A model generated the notes under the pieces. That model was given only the letters and a program-made list of their open reading frames with translations. It did no database searches and had not been told where the DNA came from. Made by a program: the position numbers and the translations under genes. Shown in pieces: positions 19,694 to 29,793 of a stretch of DNA of 64,000 nt. Positions within the stretch are counted from its first letter, which is position 1. Every line of letters starts with the position of its first letter. The DNA is from Roseobacter fucihabitans (GTDB lineage: Bacteria; Pseudomonadota; Alphaproteobacteria; Rhodobacterales; Rhodobacteraceae), in NCBI RefSeq assembly GCF_014337925.2, contig NZ_CP143423.1:3254501-3318500 (forward strand). The letters are read 5' to 3'.

Positions 19694-21472
19694 CTATTGG
19701 CCAAGCGCGATGCCTTCGCGGCGCGGATCAGCCCCGCCCTTGAGCGTTTCGCCGATGGATATCGCATGCAATCCGGAGGTCAAGGCGCGGCTTTCCACCT
19801 CAAAACCCAGACCCGTCAAAGCCTCGGTAAGGCCTTCGGAGGAGGTCCCTTCTTCCACGTCATATTTGCCAAATCGGTTGACCGCATGCGGCACAGCAAC
19901 GGCCTGCTGCACGTCCATGCCCCAATCCAGATGCGCGATAATGCCTTGGGCGACATAGCCAATGATGCGGCTGCCACCCGGGCTGCCGATAGCCAAAACG
20001 GGGGCACCGTCCTTCATCACGATCGTGGGTGCCATAGAGGAACGTGGACGCTTGCCCGGTTCCACCCGATTGGCGATGGGGACCCCGTCCACATGGCTGC
20101 GGAAGGAGAAATCGGTAAGCTCATTGTTGAGCAAAAAGCCCCGCACCATCAGGCGACTGCCGAAGCCATTTTCGATGGTTGTGGTCATGGAGGCCACGTT
20201 GCCCTGCTCGTCCACGATCACGAAATGCGAGGTGGAGGGCAGTTCAATGGATTGATCATCCGCCCAGTTCAGCGCATGATCGAAAGCCGGTGTGCCAGGG
20301 GCCACCTCTGGCAATGCGCCCTCCCCGGCCAAAAGGGCCGCACGCTCGGCCAGATAGGCGGGGTCCAGCAAGCCTTGGGTTGGGACCGGCACGAAATCGC
20401 TGTCCGCCATGTAGCGTCCGCGATCCGCGAAGGCCAAACGTGAGGCATCCCCGATCAACCGGCGCACCTCGACATCCATCGGACCCGCGCTGAGGTCATA
20501 CCCCTCCAGCATGCCGAGGATTTGCCCCACCGTCAGCGCGCCCGAAGAGGGCGGCCCCATCCCGCAGACATCATGCGCGCGGTAACTCACACAGACCGGC
20601 GCGCGTTCCTTCACCGCATAAATGCTCAGATCGAGCGGAGACAGCACACCGGGATTGCCCTCCACACCCTGCACGGTTGTCACAATATCAGCGGCAATCT
20701 CTCCGGTGTAAAAGGCCCGCGATCCGCCCTCTGCCATGGCGCGCAGCGTCTCACCATAAGCGGTGTTGACCAGCAAATCCCCAGCGACCAGAGGTGTACC
20801 GCCAGGAATGAAGTAATCCGCTGTGCTGGCAAAGCGCCCCAGCCGTTCTGCGTCCCCTTCGATCAGGCCCGCAAGGCGCGGGGACACCTCAAAACCTGCC
20901 TCGGCAAGCTCGATTGCGGGGGCCAGCAGTTCCCACCACTCCAATTTACCCCACCGCTCATGCGCATCCTCCATCAACGCAGGCGTGCCGGGTGTGCCAA
21001 CGGATAGCCCACCAACAACGGCATCAAAAAACCCCAAGGGTTCACCGTCTGCGTCCTGAAACAGGCGCGGTGTTGCGGCCAATGGCGCGGTTTCGCGCCC
21101 ATCCAGCGTGGTCAACGCACCGCTTGCCGCATCATAATAGACCAGAAACGCACCCCCCCCGAGCCCGGAGGATTGCGGCTCCACCAGCCCCAGCATGGCC
21201 TGCACCGCCACCAGCGCATCCGCGGCCGATCCGCCTTTGGCCAATACATCCGCTCCGGCCTTCACCGCCCAGGGATTAGCCGCTGCCACCATCCAGTTTC
21301 GCGCCTCAACCGGGGTGCCTGCGAATTTCGCCTCCAGTGCTGTGGCCACCTGAGGCGAGATCGCCTGAAACGCGCCCTGCGTGGCCGCTTCGGGCTGCAC
21401 CGCATCTGCGGCCTGTTGGGCGGTGGCCGTCGTTGCCGCCAAAAGGGCCAGTCCTGTCAAGAAAAGTCGCAT
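19694..21472 (-). CDS. ggt: Gamma-glutamyltranspeptidase precursor
   Basis: 592 residues from the ATG at 21472, chosen for its signal peptide (MRLFLTGLALLAATTATAQQ). The Ntn-hydrolase layout is complete: the large subunit with SSGLGGGAFLVYYDAASGAL near residue 100, and the autoprocessing site with nucleophile Thr in LPSTSHFVIVDEQGNVAS near residue 400. The substrate-binding segment GKRPRSSMAPTIV and the double glycine of AIGSPGGSRII follow. It is exported to the periplasm, cleaves itself, and transfers or hydrolyses the gamma-glutamyl group of glutathione. It lies between the hydroxyacid dehydrogenase and FAD oxidase genes on the same strand. Confidence 0.95.
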   Translation of the reverse strand: MRLFLTGLALLAATTATAQQAADAVQPEAATQGAFQAISPQVATALEAKFAGTPVEARNWMVAAANPWAVKAGADVLAKGGSAADALVAVQAMLGLVEPQSSGLGGGAFLVYYDAASGALTTLDGRETAPLAATPRLFQDADGEPLGFFDAVVGGLSVGTPGTPALMEDAHERWGKLEWWELLAPAIELAEAGFEVSPRLAGLIEGDAERLGRFASTADYFIPGGTPLVAGDLLVNTAYGETLRAMAEGGSRAFYTGEIAADIVTTVQGVEGNPGVLSPLDLSIYAVKERAPVCVSYRAHDVCGMGPPSSGALTVGQILGMLEGYDLSAGPMDVEVRRLIGDASRLAFADRGRYMADSDFVPVPTQGLLDPAYLAERAALLAGEGALPEVAPGTPAFDHALNWADDQSIELPSTSHFVIVDEQGNVASMTTTIENGFGSRLMVRGFLLNNELTDFSFRSHVDGVPIANRVEPGKRPRSSMAPTIVMKDGAPVLAIGSPGGSRIIGYVAQGIIAHLDWGMDVQQAVAVPHAVNRFGKYDVEEGTSSEGLTEALTGLGFEVESRALTSGLHAISIGETLKGGADPRREGIALGQ

Positions 21473-21500
21473 GATCTCTCCAATCTGAAAGGGGGGGGGG

Positions 21501-22487
21501 TTAAAGCATGGATGGGACAACCTGATCGGGCGGGCGATGCCCGTCATCGAAGGTTTTGATATTAATGATGACTTTCTCGCCCATCTCGATCCGACCTTCG
21601 CGCGTGGCCGAACCCATATGCGGCAGCAGCACAACGTTTTCCAACTCGCGCAGGCGCGGGTTCACGCGGGTGCCACGCTCATAGACGTCCAGACCCGCAC
21701 CGGCGATTTCGCCAGAGCGCAACATCCGCGTGAGCGCGTTTTCGTCGATCACCTCACCGCGCGACGTGTTCACGACCACCGCCTCGGGCTTCATCAGTTT
21801 CAGACGGCGCGCGTTCATCAGATGGAAGGTCGAGGGCGTTGCCGGGCAATTGATCGATACCACATCCATCCGTGCCACCATCTGGTCCAGGCTCTCCCAA
21901 TAGGTCGCTTCAAGCTGTTCTTCGACTTCCGGGCGCAACCGGCGCCGATTGTGATAATGCACCTGCATGCCAAAGGCCGACGCGCGACGTGCCACCGCCT
22001 GGCCGATGCGCCCCATGCCGAGAATCCCGAGCCGCCGCCCGCCGATGCGCCCGCCCAGAAATGCCGTGGGTGCCCAACCTTCCCATGCACCCGACTGCAT
22101 CGCGCTCAAACCCTCCGGAATGCGCCGCAGCACCGCCAGCAAAAGCGCCAGCGTCATATCGGCGGTATCATCGGTCAGAACACCGGGCGTGTTGGAGACC
22201 AGAATACCGCGCTGGCGGGCGGTGGCGATATCGATGTGATCCACACCCGCGCCGTAATTTGCGATCAGTTTCAAACGATCCCCCGCCTGAGCGATCAGGG
22301 TGGAATCAATTTCATCCGTCACCGTGGGCACCAGAACATCCGCCGATTTCATCGCAGTGACCAGATGCGCCCGGCTCATCGGCGTGTCATCATCGCGCAG
22401 TTTTACATCGAACAGTTCAGACAGCCGTGTCTCGACGGCTTCGGGTAACCGTCGCGTTACGACAACACTGAGCTTTGGCTTTGGCAT
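21501..22487 (-). CDS. D-2-hydroxyacid dehydrogenase, glyoxylate/hydroxypyruvate reductase-like
   Basis: 328 residues from the ATG at 22487 (MPKPKLSVVVTRRLPEAVET) with GGGGAGACGG just upstream. The Rossmann motif is LGILGMGRIGQAVARR near residue 150. The catalytic Arg is in VVNTSRGEVIDE, Glu in GLDVYERG, and the His in LLPHMGSATREGR. It reduces glyoxylate or hydroxypyruvate with NAD(P)H in the cytoplasm. It heads a same-strand run with ggt and the FAD oxidase, which also acts on 2-hydroxyacids, so a shared 2-hydroxyacid role is plausible. Confidence 0.92.
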   Translation of the reverse strand: MPKPKLSVVVTRRLPEAVETRLSELFDVKLRDDDTPMSRAHLVTAMKSADVLVPTVTDEIDSTLIAQAGDRLKLIANYGAGVDHIDIATARQRGILVSNTPGVLTDDTADMTLALLLAVLRRIPEGLSAMQSGAWEGWAPTAFLGGRIGGRRLGILGMGRIGQAVARRASAFGMQVHYHNRRRLRPEVEEQLEATYWESLDQMVARMDVVSINCPATPSTFHLMNARRLKLMKPEAVVVNTSRGEVIDENALTRMLRSGEIAGAGLDVYERGTRVNPRLRELENVVLLPHMGSATREGRIEMGEKVIINIKTFDDGHRPPDQVVPSML

Positions 22488-22605
22488 TTTCCGTCTCCCC
22501 GGACTTGGCGCGCGTATTGGTTTCATGACATGGTGACCCACAAGGCGACGCGGCACAAGAACCTCGCGCCCTCAATTGAGCAAAACACGCATAGCAGGCA
22601 GTGAC

Positions 22606-23109
22606 ATGATCAGAAGATTCCTTGCGGCGCTGACCGTGGCCCTCGTGATCACCGGGGTCGCCTCCACGGCTGTTGCGCGCGATAACGGGCCTGTCACGAA
22701 CCTGCCGCTGCCGCGCTATGTCTCGATGAAGGCCTCTGAGGGCAACGTGCGGCGCGGTCCTTCGCTGACGCATCGCATCGATTGGGTGTTCAAACACCGC
22801 GACATGCCGTTGCAGATCACCGCCGAACACGGTCACTGGCGGCGTGTTGAGGACCGCGAGGGCCAAGGGGGCTGGATCCATTACTCCCTGCTTTCGGGCG
22901 TGCGCACGGTCATTGTGGAACAGGATATGTTGCAGATCCGCACCCGTCCCGAGCCAGAGGCCCCGGTCGCCGCCGCCCTTGAACAGGGCGTGATTGCCCG
23001 TCTTGGCACCTGCGGCCCGGAATGGTGCCAGCTCAGATCCGGTGGCTATCGCGGCTGGGCTCCGAAGTCGCGCCTGTGGGGCGTGGCACCGGATGAAATC
23101 CGCGACTAG
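22606..23109 (+). CDS. Exported protein with two bacterial SH3 domains
   Basis: 167 residues from the ATG at 22606, which opens a signal peptide (MIRRFLAALTVALVITGVAS). Two SH3-like repeats follow: YVSMKASEGNVRRGPSLTHR with WRRVEDREGQGGWIHYSLL, and MLQIRTRPEPEAPVAAALEQ with WCQLRSGGYRGWAPKSRLWG. Such proteins bind peptidoglycan or cell-envelope partners in the periplasm. It is divergent from the hydroxyacid dehydrogenase and convergent on the dehalogenase-like gene. Confidence 0.88.
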   Translation: MIRRFLAALTVALVITGVASTAVARDNGPVTNLPLPRYVSMKASEGNVRRGPSLTHRIDWVFKHRDMPLQITAEHGHWRRVEDREGQGGWIHYSLLSGVRTVIVEQDMLQIRTRPEPEAPVAAALEQGVIARLGTCGPEWCQLRSGGYRGWAPKSRLWGVAPDEIRD

Positions 23110-23130
23110 GACGGGTGTCTGTGCAGCCCG

Positions 23131-24042
<912 letters not shown>

Positions 24043-24138
24043 AAGTCCTCGCACCCGATCCTCAAATACCTTGTGGTATTCAAATGGAATACCCCTAGGC
24101 TAGACATGATCGGAACAAAACACAAAGAGAGATCAAAA

Positions 24139-25131
24139 ATGCGCGCAATAAGTTATACCCGCTTTGGCAAAGCGCGTGATGTTTTGGCGATGACCCAATG
24201 CGCATCACCTGATCCCGGCGCGGGGGAGGTTTGTGTCGCACTCGCCTTCTCCGGTGTGAACCCCTCAGATGTAAAGGCGCGCGCGGGCGCACGTCCGGGC
24301 GTCACCAAGCCCCCTTTCGAGCAGATCATACCACATAGCGACGGGTCTGGCACGATCCTATCCGTGGGTGCCGGCGTTGATCCCGCCCGTATCGGCCAGC
24401 GTGTATGGATCTGGAACGGTCAATGGCAACGCGCGTTTGGGACGGCGGCGACGCATATCACCCTGCCCTCGGCCCAGGCCGTGGAGTTGCCGGATCACGT
24501 CAGTTTTGAAACCGGCGCGGTATTAGGGATACCCGGCCTGACCGCCGCGCATACTGTTTTTGGCAACGGCAATGTGACGGGGCAAACCGTTCTGATCCAG
24601 GGCGGCGCGGGCACGGTTGGATTTCTTGCCGTGCAGCTGGCCAAATGGGGGGGTGCGCGGGTGATCGCGACCGCGCGCGGTGCCGGTATACAAAGATGCA
24701 AGGACGCTGGGGCGGACGTGGTGCTCGATTACACCGCGCCCGATCTGGCGGAGCAGATTCTGGCGGCCAATGCCGGTCAGCCGCTCCAACGCATCGTTGA
24801 GGTGGAATTCGGGCGCAACATTGACACCGATACGGCCATTATCGCGCCAAATGGCGTTATTGCAGCCTATGGATCAGCGGCTGAAATGACTCCACGCCTC
24901 GCCTTTGGTCCGCTGCTTTTCAAAGCGGTCACGATCGACATCGTCTTGATTTACCTTTTGGCTGATACGGCGCGCGCAGCTGCAATCGCGCGTTTGCATG
25001 GCGCTCTGCGCGATGGTGCATTGGAATGCCCTGTTCAATCGATTCACGCCTTGTCGCAAACGGCACAGGCACATGAGAGCGTTGAAAATGGCGGACGCGA
25101 CGGGGCCGTTCTAATCGATGTGACAAAATGA
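24139..25131 (+). CDS. NADPH:quinone reductase-like zinc-independent MDR oxidoreductase
   Basis: 330 residues from the ATG at 24139 (MRAISYTRFGKARDVLAMTQ); the open frame upstream overlaps the dehalogenase gene and is not native. GroES-like N-terminal domain, then the nucleotide fold with LIQGGAGTVGFLAVQLAKWG near residue 150. There are no zinc ligands, typical of the zeta-crystallin/QOR branch. It likely reduces quinones or enones with NADPH. It shares a 96-bp divergent promoter region with the dehalogenase gene. Confidence 0.88.
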   Translation: MRAISYTRFGKARDVLAMTQCASPDPGAGEVCVALAFSGVNPSDVKARAGARPGVTKPPFEQIIPHSDGSGTILSVGAGVDPARIGQRVWIWNGQWQRAFGTAATHITLPSAQAVELPDHVSFETGAVLGIPGLTAAHTVFGNGNVTGQTVLIQGGAGTVGFLAVQLAKWGGARVIATARGAGIQRCKDAGADVVLDYTAPDLAEQILAANAGQPLQRIVEVEFGRNIDTDTAIIAPNGVIAAYGSAAEMTPRLAFGPLLFKAVTIDIVLIYLLADTARAAAIARLHGALRDGALECPVQSIHALSQTAQAHESVENGGRDGAVLIDVTK

Positions 25132-25344
25132 TTGGTAACACTGCGGATATTGGGTGGGACACTTGCAAGGTGATCAAATCGAGCGCTCAGCCATGATTGT
25201 TTTGACGTGGACAAGGCCAGGCTGCAGGGGGCAATGGACGTACTGTGCGAAATACATCTGACGATGTTAACGGAAAATGCACATTTTTTATCAAAAACGG
25301 GTCTTGCACGTCAGCGCAGAGCCGCTTAATTACCAGTGCAGTGT

Positions 25345-25419
25345 TGGGATGTGGCCTAGCGGTAGGGCAACTGTTTTTGGTACAGTAGATCGTAGGTTCG
25401 AATCCTACCATCCCAGCCA
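25345..25419 (+). tRNA. tRNA-Gln (anticodon UUG)
   Basis: A 75-nt cloverleaf including CCA: acceptor TGGGATG pairs with CATCCCA, D-arm with AGCGGTAGGGC, anticodon arm ACTGT-TTTTGGT-ACAGT giving TTG, T-arm GTAGG-TTCGAAT-CCTAC, then discriminator G and encoded CCA. A serine recombinase cassette begins about 170 nt downstream. Confidence 0.93.
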
Positions 25420-25592
25420 AACACTCCATGGAATGCAGACGATACGACTGTCGCTCGAGGTAGTGGCGTCATTTGCGTGGGTTACGGGTATGCCCACTCA
25501 ACGCAGACCGTACATACCCGTCAAACAAGCCCCAATATGCCTCAAAGTCTGGGGGCGGGCTTTGTGCGATACGAGTGTCCGGTGGGAGACGA

Positions 25593-27233
25593 TCAGAGAG
25601 TCGCGATTAACGCGCGCTGATCCTGCCAGTTGGTTGGCAATTTATGACGCACGCACCAGTCGGACGTCAGGCCCAGGGCCTGTTTGCCATCAAGGACATC
25701 GCGGATGATGTCCGGGGCGAGGAACGCCAGATCGATCAGCTGGTAAATCCTGCCGTTTGTCGTGCCTTCGGCTTTCGCAATCTCAGACAGCGTTCTGCCT
25801 GCTTTGATCTGTTCGAACCAGAGATGCGCTTTAGCGATGTTCTGAATCAGGGTTTCATCGGCGCCGGCGGAAGCATCACAAAGGACCAGCTTTGTCTCAA
25901 CGCCGCGCTTCCTCAGCAGGAATGGCGTCGTGATGATCTGTAGCTCCTCGTTGATCTCATCAACACCCGCTTTGATCATTGCAGCAAGCTGAACGGCATC
26001 AATCGCGACGGTCAGCTCACCCGGGCTCAGATCGATCCGTGCGATGAGATTGAGCAGGTCCGCGATGTCGTTGTCGGCACACAGCTTTTGCAGGATGCTA
26101 TGATGAGTCTTTATGTCTTCTGCGGAGCGGTTCGGAACCAGCCTGCCAATGAAGGTCATATCGCTCAGCCGTTGGCGTATCAGATCGGTAACTTTGATCT
26201 CCAGTTCCCCGGCGGGCAGTCGCCATCCATCACCTCCAGTCTCACCACTGTTCTTAATCAGGCGGTGGGAGACATAGTACCGAAGCCGAACCCCTGCCCT
26301 GGTCCTGCTGTGGGATGGGGTCAGCCGATCACCCGTCTCATCAAAGAGCTTGCCGCAAAGCAGGGATTGCTGCTTCGCCGTCCTGCGCGCCCTGCCTTTT
26401 GCCGCACCGCCTTGCAGAAGCTGCTGGATCCGATCCCAACGGTCCGGTTCAATGATCGCATCATGCTGCCCGTCAAAGACCTTTTCCTTGTGACGGATGC
26501 GACCCGCGTATACCGGGTTGGTCAGGATATGGTAAATGTGGCCGCGATCAAACGCCCCGCCGCCTTTTTGTGCTCCATCAGCTGTCGATCTAACTCTGCT
26601 GCGTAAGCCCCGCTGATCTGCAGCGGCCTTTACTTCCCGGACGGTGCCATGCTGTTCGTAGAGATCGTAGAGCGCCTTGACTGTCTTCGCTTCACTGTCA
26701 TTGATCTTCAGCGTCCTGCCATCCGCATCGTATCCCAGCGGCACCTGCCCACCCATCCAGAGCCCTCTGCGTTTGGAGGCTGCGATCTTGTCGCGGATCC
26801 GCTCCGCCGTCACTTCCCTCTCAAACTGCGCAAACGACAGCAGCATGTTCAGTGTCAGTCGCCCCATGCTGGTCGCTGTGTTGAACGACTGCGTGACCGA
26901 GACGAACGACGCCTCTGCTGCATCCAGCGTATCGACGATCTTCGAGAAGTCAGCGAGCGAGCGTGTCAGGCGGTCGATCTTGTAGACGATGATCTGGTCC
27001 ACCAACCCGTCAGCGATATCCTGCAGCAGCCTTTGCAGCGCAGGCCGGTCCAGCGAGCCTCCCGACAGGCCACCGTCATCATAGTGCTCGGGCAGCAGCA
27101 CCCAGCCTTCGTGCTTCTGGCTGGTGATGTAGGCAGCACAGGCTTCGCGCTGCGCGTCGAGCGAGTTGAACTCCTGCTCTAGGCCGTCTTCCGACGACTT
27201 CCGCGTGTAGATAGCGCAGCGCAGTTTTTTCAT
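25593..27233 (-). CDS. Large serine recombinase
   Basis: 546 residues from the ATG at 27233 (MKKLRCAIYTRKSSEDGLEQ). A resolvase domain has the nucleophile Ser in YTRKSSEDG near residue 12, ARG-rich catalytic sequence (YKIDRLTRSLADFSKI near 90) and the helix MLLSFAQFEREVTAERIRDK. A Recombinase domain and zinc-ribbon-like region follow (NPVYAGRIRHKEKVFDGQHD, LLCGKLFDETGDRL). A helix-turn-helix (SEIAKAEGTTNGRIYQLIDL) sits near the C-terminus. It is translationally coupled (ATGA, 4 nt) to a DUF2924 gene. Placement next to tRNA-Gln suggests it integrated a mobile island there. Confidence 0.93.
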   Translation of the reverse strand: MKKLRCAIYTRKSSEDGLEQEFNSLDAQREACAAYITSQKHEGWVLLPEHYDDGGLSGGSLDRPALQRLLQDIADGLVDQIIVYKIDRLTRSLADFSKIVDTLDAAEASFVSVTQSFNTATSMGRLTLNMLLSFAQFEREVTAERIRDKIAASKRRGLWMGGQVPLGYDADGRTLKINDSEAKTVKALYDLYEQHGTVREVKAAADQRGLRSRVRSTADGAQKGGGAFDRGHIYHILTNPVYAGRIRHKEKVFDGQHDAIIEPDRWDRIQQLLQGGAAKGRARRTAKQQSLLCGKLFDETGDRLTPSHSRTRAGVRLRYYVSHRLIKNSGETGGDGWRLPAGELEIKVTDLIRQRLSDMTFIGRLVPNRSAEDIKTHHSILQKLCADNDIADLLNLIARIDLSPGELTVAIDAVQLAAMIKAGVDEINEELQIITTPFLLRKRGVETKLVLCDASAGADETLIQNIAKAHLWFEQIKAGRTLSEIAKAEGTTNGRIYQLIDLAFLAPDIIRDVLDGKQALGLTSDWCVRHKLPTNWQDQRALIATL

Positions 27234-27637
27234 GGCCGCGCTGCCCGACTGTTGAGCCCAAAAAAGCGCGGGCCTGACCATGTGGCCCCCGTGATGTGTT
27301 TGGCGATTGCGGACAATGATTTCCACGATTTGCCATCTAATTCAAAGCCACCTTCCACGACCTGAACCTGATAGGTTCTGCCATTCCATTCCCGAACAAG
27401 CTGCGCGCCAGGCCGAAGGCTGCTGCTGTTCGACGCGGCAACCGGTTCCCCTGTTGCAATGCGTTTCAGCGCGCGTTTGGTTCCCGCAGGCACGCCGCCC
27501 GACGCTTTACACTGTGCTTCATAGCGCAAGGCTTTCTGCATGAACGGCACAGACAGATACGGCGGCGGAGACGATCCGAAGACCGCCTCCCATTGCACGA
27601 GTGTCGCCGGACGCTCAGGGTCGGGTTTACGCCCCAC
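27230..27637 (-). CDS. DUF2924 protein, partner of the serine recombinase
   Basis: About 135 residues using a GTG at 27637; an upstream part of the frame overlaps the DUF3489 gene and looks non-native. Conserved core: YEAQCKASGGVPAGTKRALK, then LRPGAQLVREWNGRTYQVQV and GKSWKSLSAIAKHITGATWS with GPRFFGL. The family is nearly always found beside large serine recombinases in Alphaproteobacteria (known of the family). Role unknown; the fold suggests DNA binding. Confidence 0.85.
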   Translation of the reverse strand: MGRKPDPERPATLVQWEAVFGSSPPPYLSVPFMQKALRYEAQCKASGGVPAGTKRALKRIATGEPVAASNSSSLRPGAQLVREWNGRTYQVQVVEGGFELDGKSWKSLSAIAKHITGATWSGPRFFGLNSRAARP

Positions 27638-27896
27638 GAGCCGATACCGTGGCTGTTTTGCCCTGCTGCGATGCTGGCGCGGACAGGATACGATACTTTG
27701 CAAGCCCGCCCGTCGCTGGCTTCTCGCAGGCAACCTCATACCCCGCTTTCCGCAGATCGCTCAGCGCCGCCCGGGTCGTATGCGGCTGCCAGCCGAGCTT
27801 TATGCTCATCGACTTGATATCGCTTCCCAACTTCGTGCCGAGCAGCCTGATCAGCTGGTCTTTCTTGGTGACGCGTTTCTTAGGTGAATGAGTCAT
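27627..27896 (-). CDS. DUF3489 protein
   Basis: 89 residues: MTHSPKKRVTKKDQLIRLLG, then a winged-helix-like segment KSMSIKLGWQPHTTRAALSD and LRKAGYEVAC. This is the DUF3489 pattern, a small winged helix-turn-helix. It opens the cassette DUF3489-DUF2924-recombinase, with overlaps at both joints, so all three are cotranslated. Confidence 0.85.
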   Translation of the reverse strand: MTHSPKKRVTKKDQLIRLLGTKLGSDIKSMSIKLGWQPHTTRAALSDLRKAGYEVACEKPATGGLAKYRILSAPASQQGKTATVSARGA

Positions 27897-28134
27897 GGCT
27901 GTCTCCTCAGATGATCAGCGGAAACATCCCGCTGCTACTGAATAGAGCCCGGTGGTTCCGGGCGAGCCATGCGAATACTTATCGCGCGCACTGACACTAC
28001 CGCTCTGCCCGCCGCTGAAGTCCAGTCGGTTTATAAGAAAATCCTGCACGAGGGGCGAATTCTGTTGAAAAACTCTTCCTTGATCGAGGCCCCATTCGCT
28101 GATTCAATTGCTATATTGATTGGAGGGTTTGGCG

Positions 28135-28555
28135 ATGATGGGACCAAGGCAGGAGGCACAGGCAGCGCTGTTTTACGAGTTCTCGCTTGATGATCATGTC
28201 CCACAAGATCACCTGTTGCGGTCGATTGATCGGTTCGTCGACCTTGATGGCATCCGCCAGTATCTGTCCGAGTTTTATAGCCACACAGGCCGCCCAGCGA
28301 TTGATCCCGAACTGCTGATCCGCATGCTGCTTGTGGGCTATTGTTCTGGCATCCGCTCGGAGCGCCGTCTTTGTGAAGAGGTGCATTTGAATCTGGCGTA
28401 TCGTTGGTTTTGCCGCCTCGATCTATCTGATCCAGTACCGAACCACTCGACGTTCTCCAAGAACCGGCATGGGCGTTTCCGGGAGAGTGCATTGTTGCGA
28501 CACCTGTTTGAGAAGACCGTTGCACGGTGCATCGCGGATGGTTTGGTGAGCGGGC
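28135..28555 (+). pseudogene. IS1182/IS5-like transposase, 5' part only
   Basis: From the ATG at 28135, with GGAGGG seven bases upstream: MMGPRQEAQAALFYEFSLDD, RSIDRFVDLDGIRQYLSEFY, then the IS1182-type RPAIDPELLIRMLLVGYCSG and NHSTFSKNRHGRFRES. It is cut after ADGLVSG by IS3 copy 2 at 28556. The catalytic domain is missing. Confidence 0.85.
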
Positions 28556-28593
28556 TGGTCTTGTCGCGGTTGCGTTCCGGTCTCTCAACTCAT

Positions 28594-29451
28594 TTAGGCA
28601 GCCTTTCGTTCGAAGGCCAAGGGGCTTTTGCCACCTAATGACGAGTGCCGCCGTCGTGGATTGTAGAACCCATTGATATACTGGAAAATCGCCCCTTCGG
28701 CTTTACGCCTGGTTTCCCAGCGGTTGCGCCAAATCAGCTCTGCCTTGAGTGATTTGAAGAACGTTTCAACCATGGAATTGTCGTAGCAGTTTCCCTTACC
28801 GCTCATCGAAACTTGGAAGCCGTGTTTAGACAGCCGTTTCTGATAGTCGCCTGAACAATATTGCGACCCGCGATCCGTATGATGCATGCAGCCCTTCGGC
28901 GGTTGCCGCAGTGCCACAGCCATATCCAATGCTCGGATCGCCAGATCCCGCTTCATACGATTGCTAACCGCCCAACCGATGACACGACGGGAATACAAAT
29001 CAAGGATCACTGCCAGATACAACCAGCCCTCACTGGTCCAGATGTAGGAAATGTCATCGGCCCACTTTTGGTTTGGACCATCTGCAAAGAAGTCCTGGCC
29101 CAGCAAGTTAGGGGCGATGTTAAACGCATGATTGCTGTCGGTCGTAACCTTGTATTTCTGGGTCCTGATGATTTTGATGCTATTCTCCCGCATTAAGCGG
29201 CCCACGCGCCGGTGCCCAACTTGCAGACCCAGTTCTTGCAGTTCTTCGGTCATGCGAGGCCCGCCATAGCTTTGCAGGCTTAAGCGGTGCTGTTCGCGGA
29301 TATGCGCCAGGATCACCATATCGTCGCGCTGTCGCTGGCTCATCGGGCGGCTTCGCCACGCGCGAAATCCTCGCGACGTAACCTGCATGACGCGGCAAAG
29401 AAATTCGACAGGCCATTCTTCTTTCCAGGCGTCGATAAAGGCGAACCTCAC
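28594..29451 (-). CDS. IS3-family transposase OrfB, copy 2
   Basis: 285 residues, the same protein as at 13242-14099, with a complete DDE core (ADDISYIW, HTDRGSQY, NSMVETFF). GTG start at 29451 overlapping orfA by 4 nt. Confidence 0.92.
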   Translation of the reverse strand: MRFAFIDAWKEEWPVEFLCRVMQVTSRGFRAWRSRPMSQRQRDDMVILAHIREQHRLSLQSYGGPRMTEELQELGLQVGHRRVGRLMRENSIKIIRTQKYKVTTDSNHAFNIAPNLLGQDFFADGPNQKWADDISYIWTSEGWLYLAVILDLYSRRVIGWAVSNRMKRDLAIRALDMAVALRQPPKGCMHHTDRGSQYCSGDYQKRLSKHGFQVSMSGKGNCYDNSMVETFFKSLKAELIWRNRWETRRKAEGAIFQYINGFYNPRRRHSSLGGKSPLAFERKAA

Positions 29452-29723
29452 CGACTTTGGCCTGCAAAAAAGATTGCCGCTTTTTTTAACACTTCCCTCT
29501 CCTCGCGAAGCAACCGAACTTCCTTGCGAAGGCGTTCGTTCTCTTTCTCGACATCCTCGTGAGGACCCGACATCAGGTTGTCATGCTGATGCTTTTGAAC
29601 CCACTTGTTCAACGTCGAAAGCCCAACTCCTAAATCCGCTGCCGCTTGCGGTCGTGTCAGCCCACTGGTCGTTGCGATGCGTACTGCATCAAGACGAAAC
29701 TCGTCTGTGTATCTCGGTGCCAT
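29448..29723 (-). CDS. IS3-family transposase OrfA, copy 2
   Basis: 91 residues, identical to the OrfA of copy 1: helix-turn-helix followed by a coil, with the same A-rich slippery run near its end. The single base difference between the copies (29469) falls in this gene and is silent. Confidence 0.92.
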   Translation of the reverse strand: MAPRYTDEFRLDAVRIATTSGLTRPQAAADLGVGLSTLNKWVQKHQHDNLMSGPHEDVEKENERLRKEVRLLREEREVLKKAAIFFAGQSR

Positions 29724-29793
29724 TCTCTATCTCCTTCATAGCAAACATTGCTCGAAAGAGACCGGAACTAAAACGTGGCAAGACCAAAAGGCG

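Larger units (their letters stand above)
28556..29786 (-). mobile_element. IS3-family element, copy 2
   Basis: Same 1231-bp element as 13204-14434, same orientation. Left flank CGGGC, right flank AAGGC: again no target duplication. Swapping flanks between the two copies does not give one either, so at least one side of each copy has been rearranged. Confidence 0.85.
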
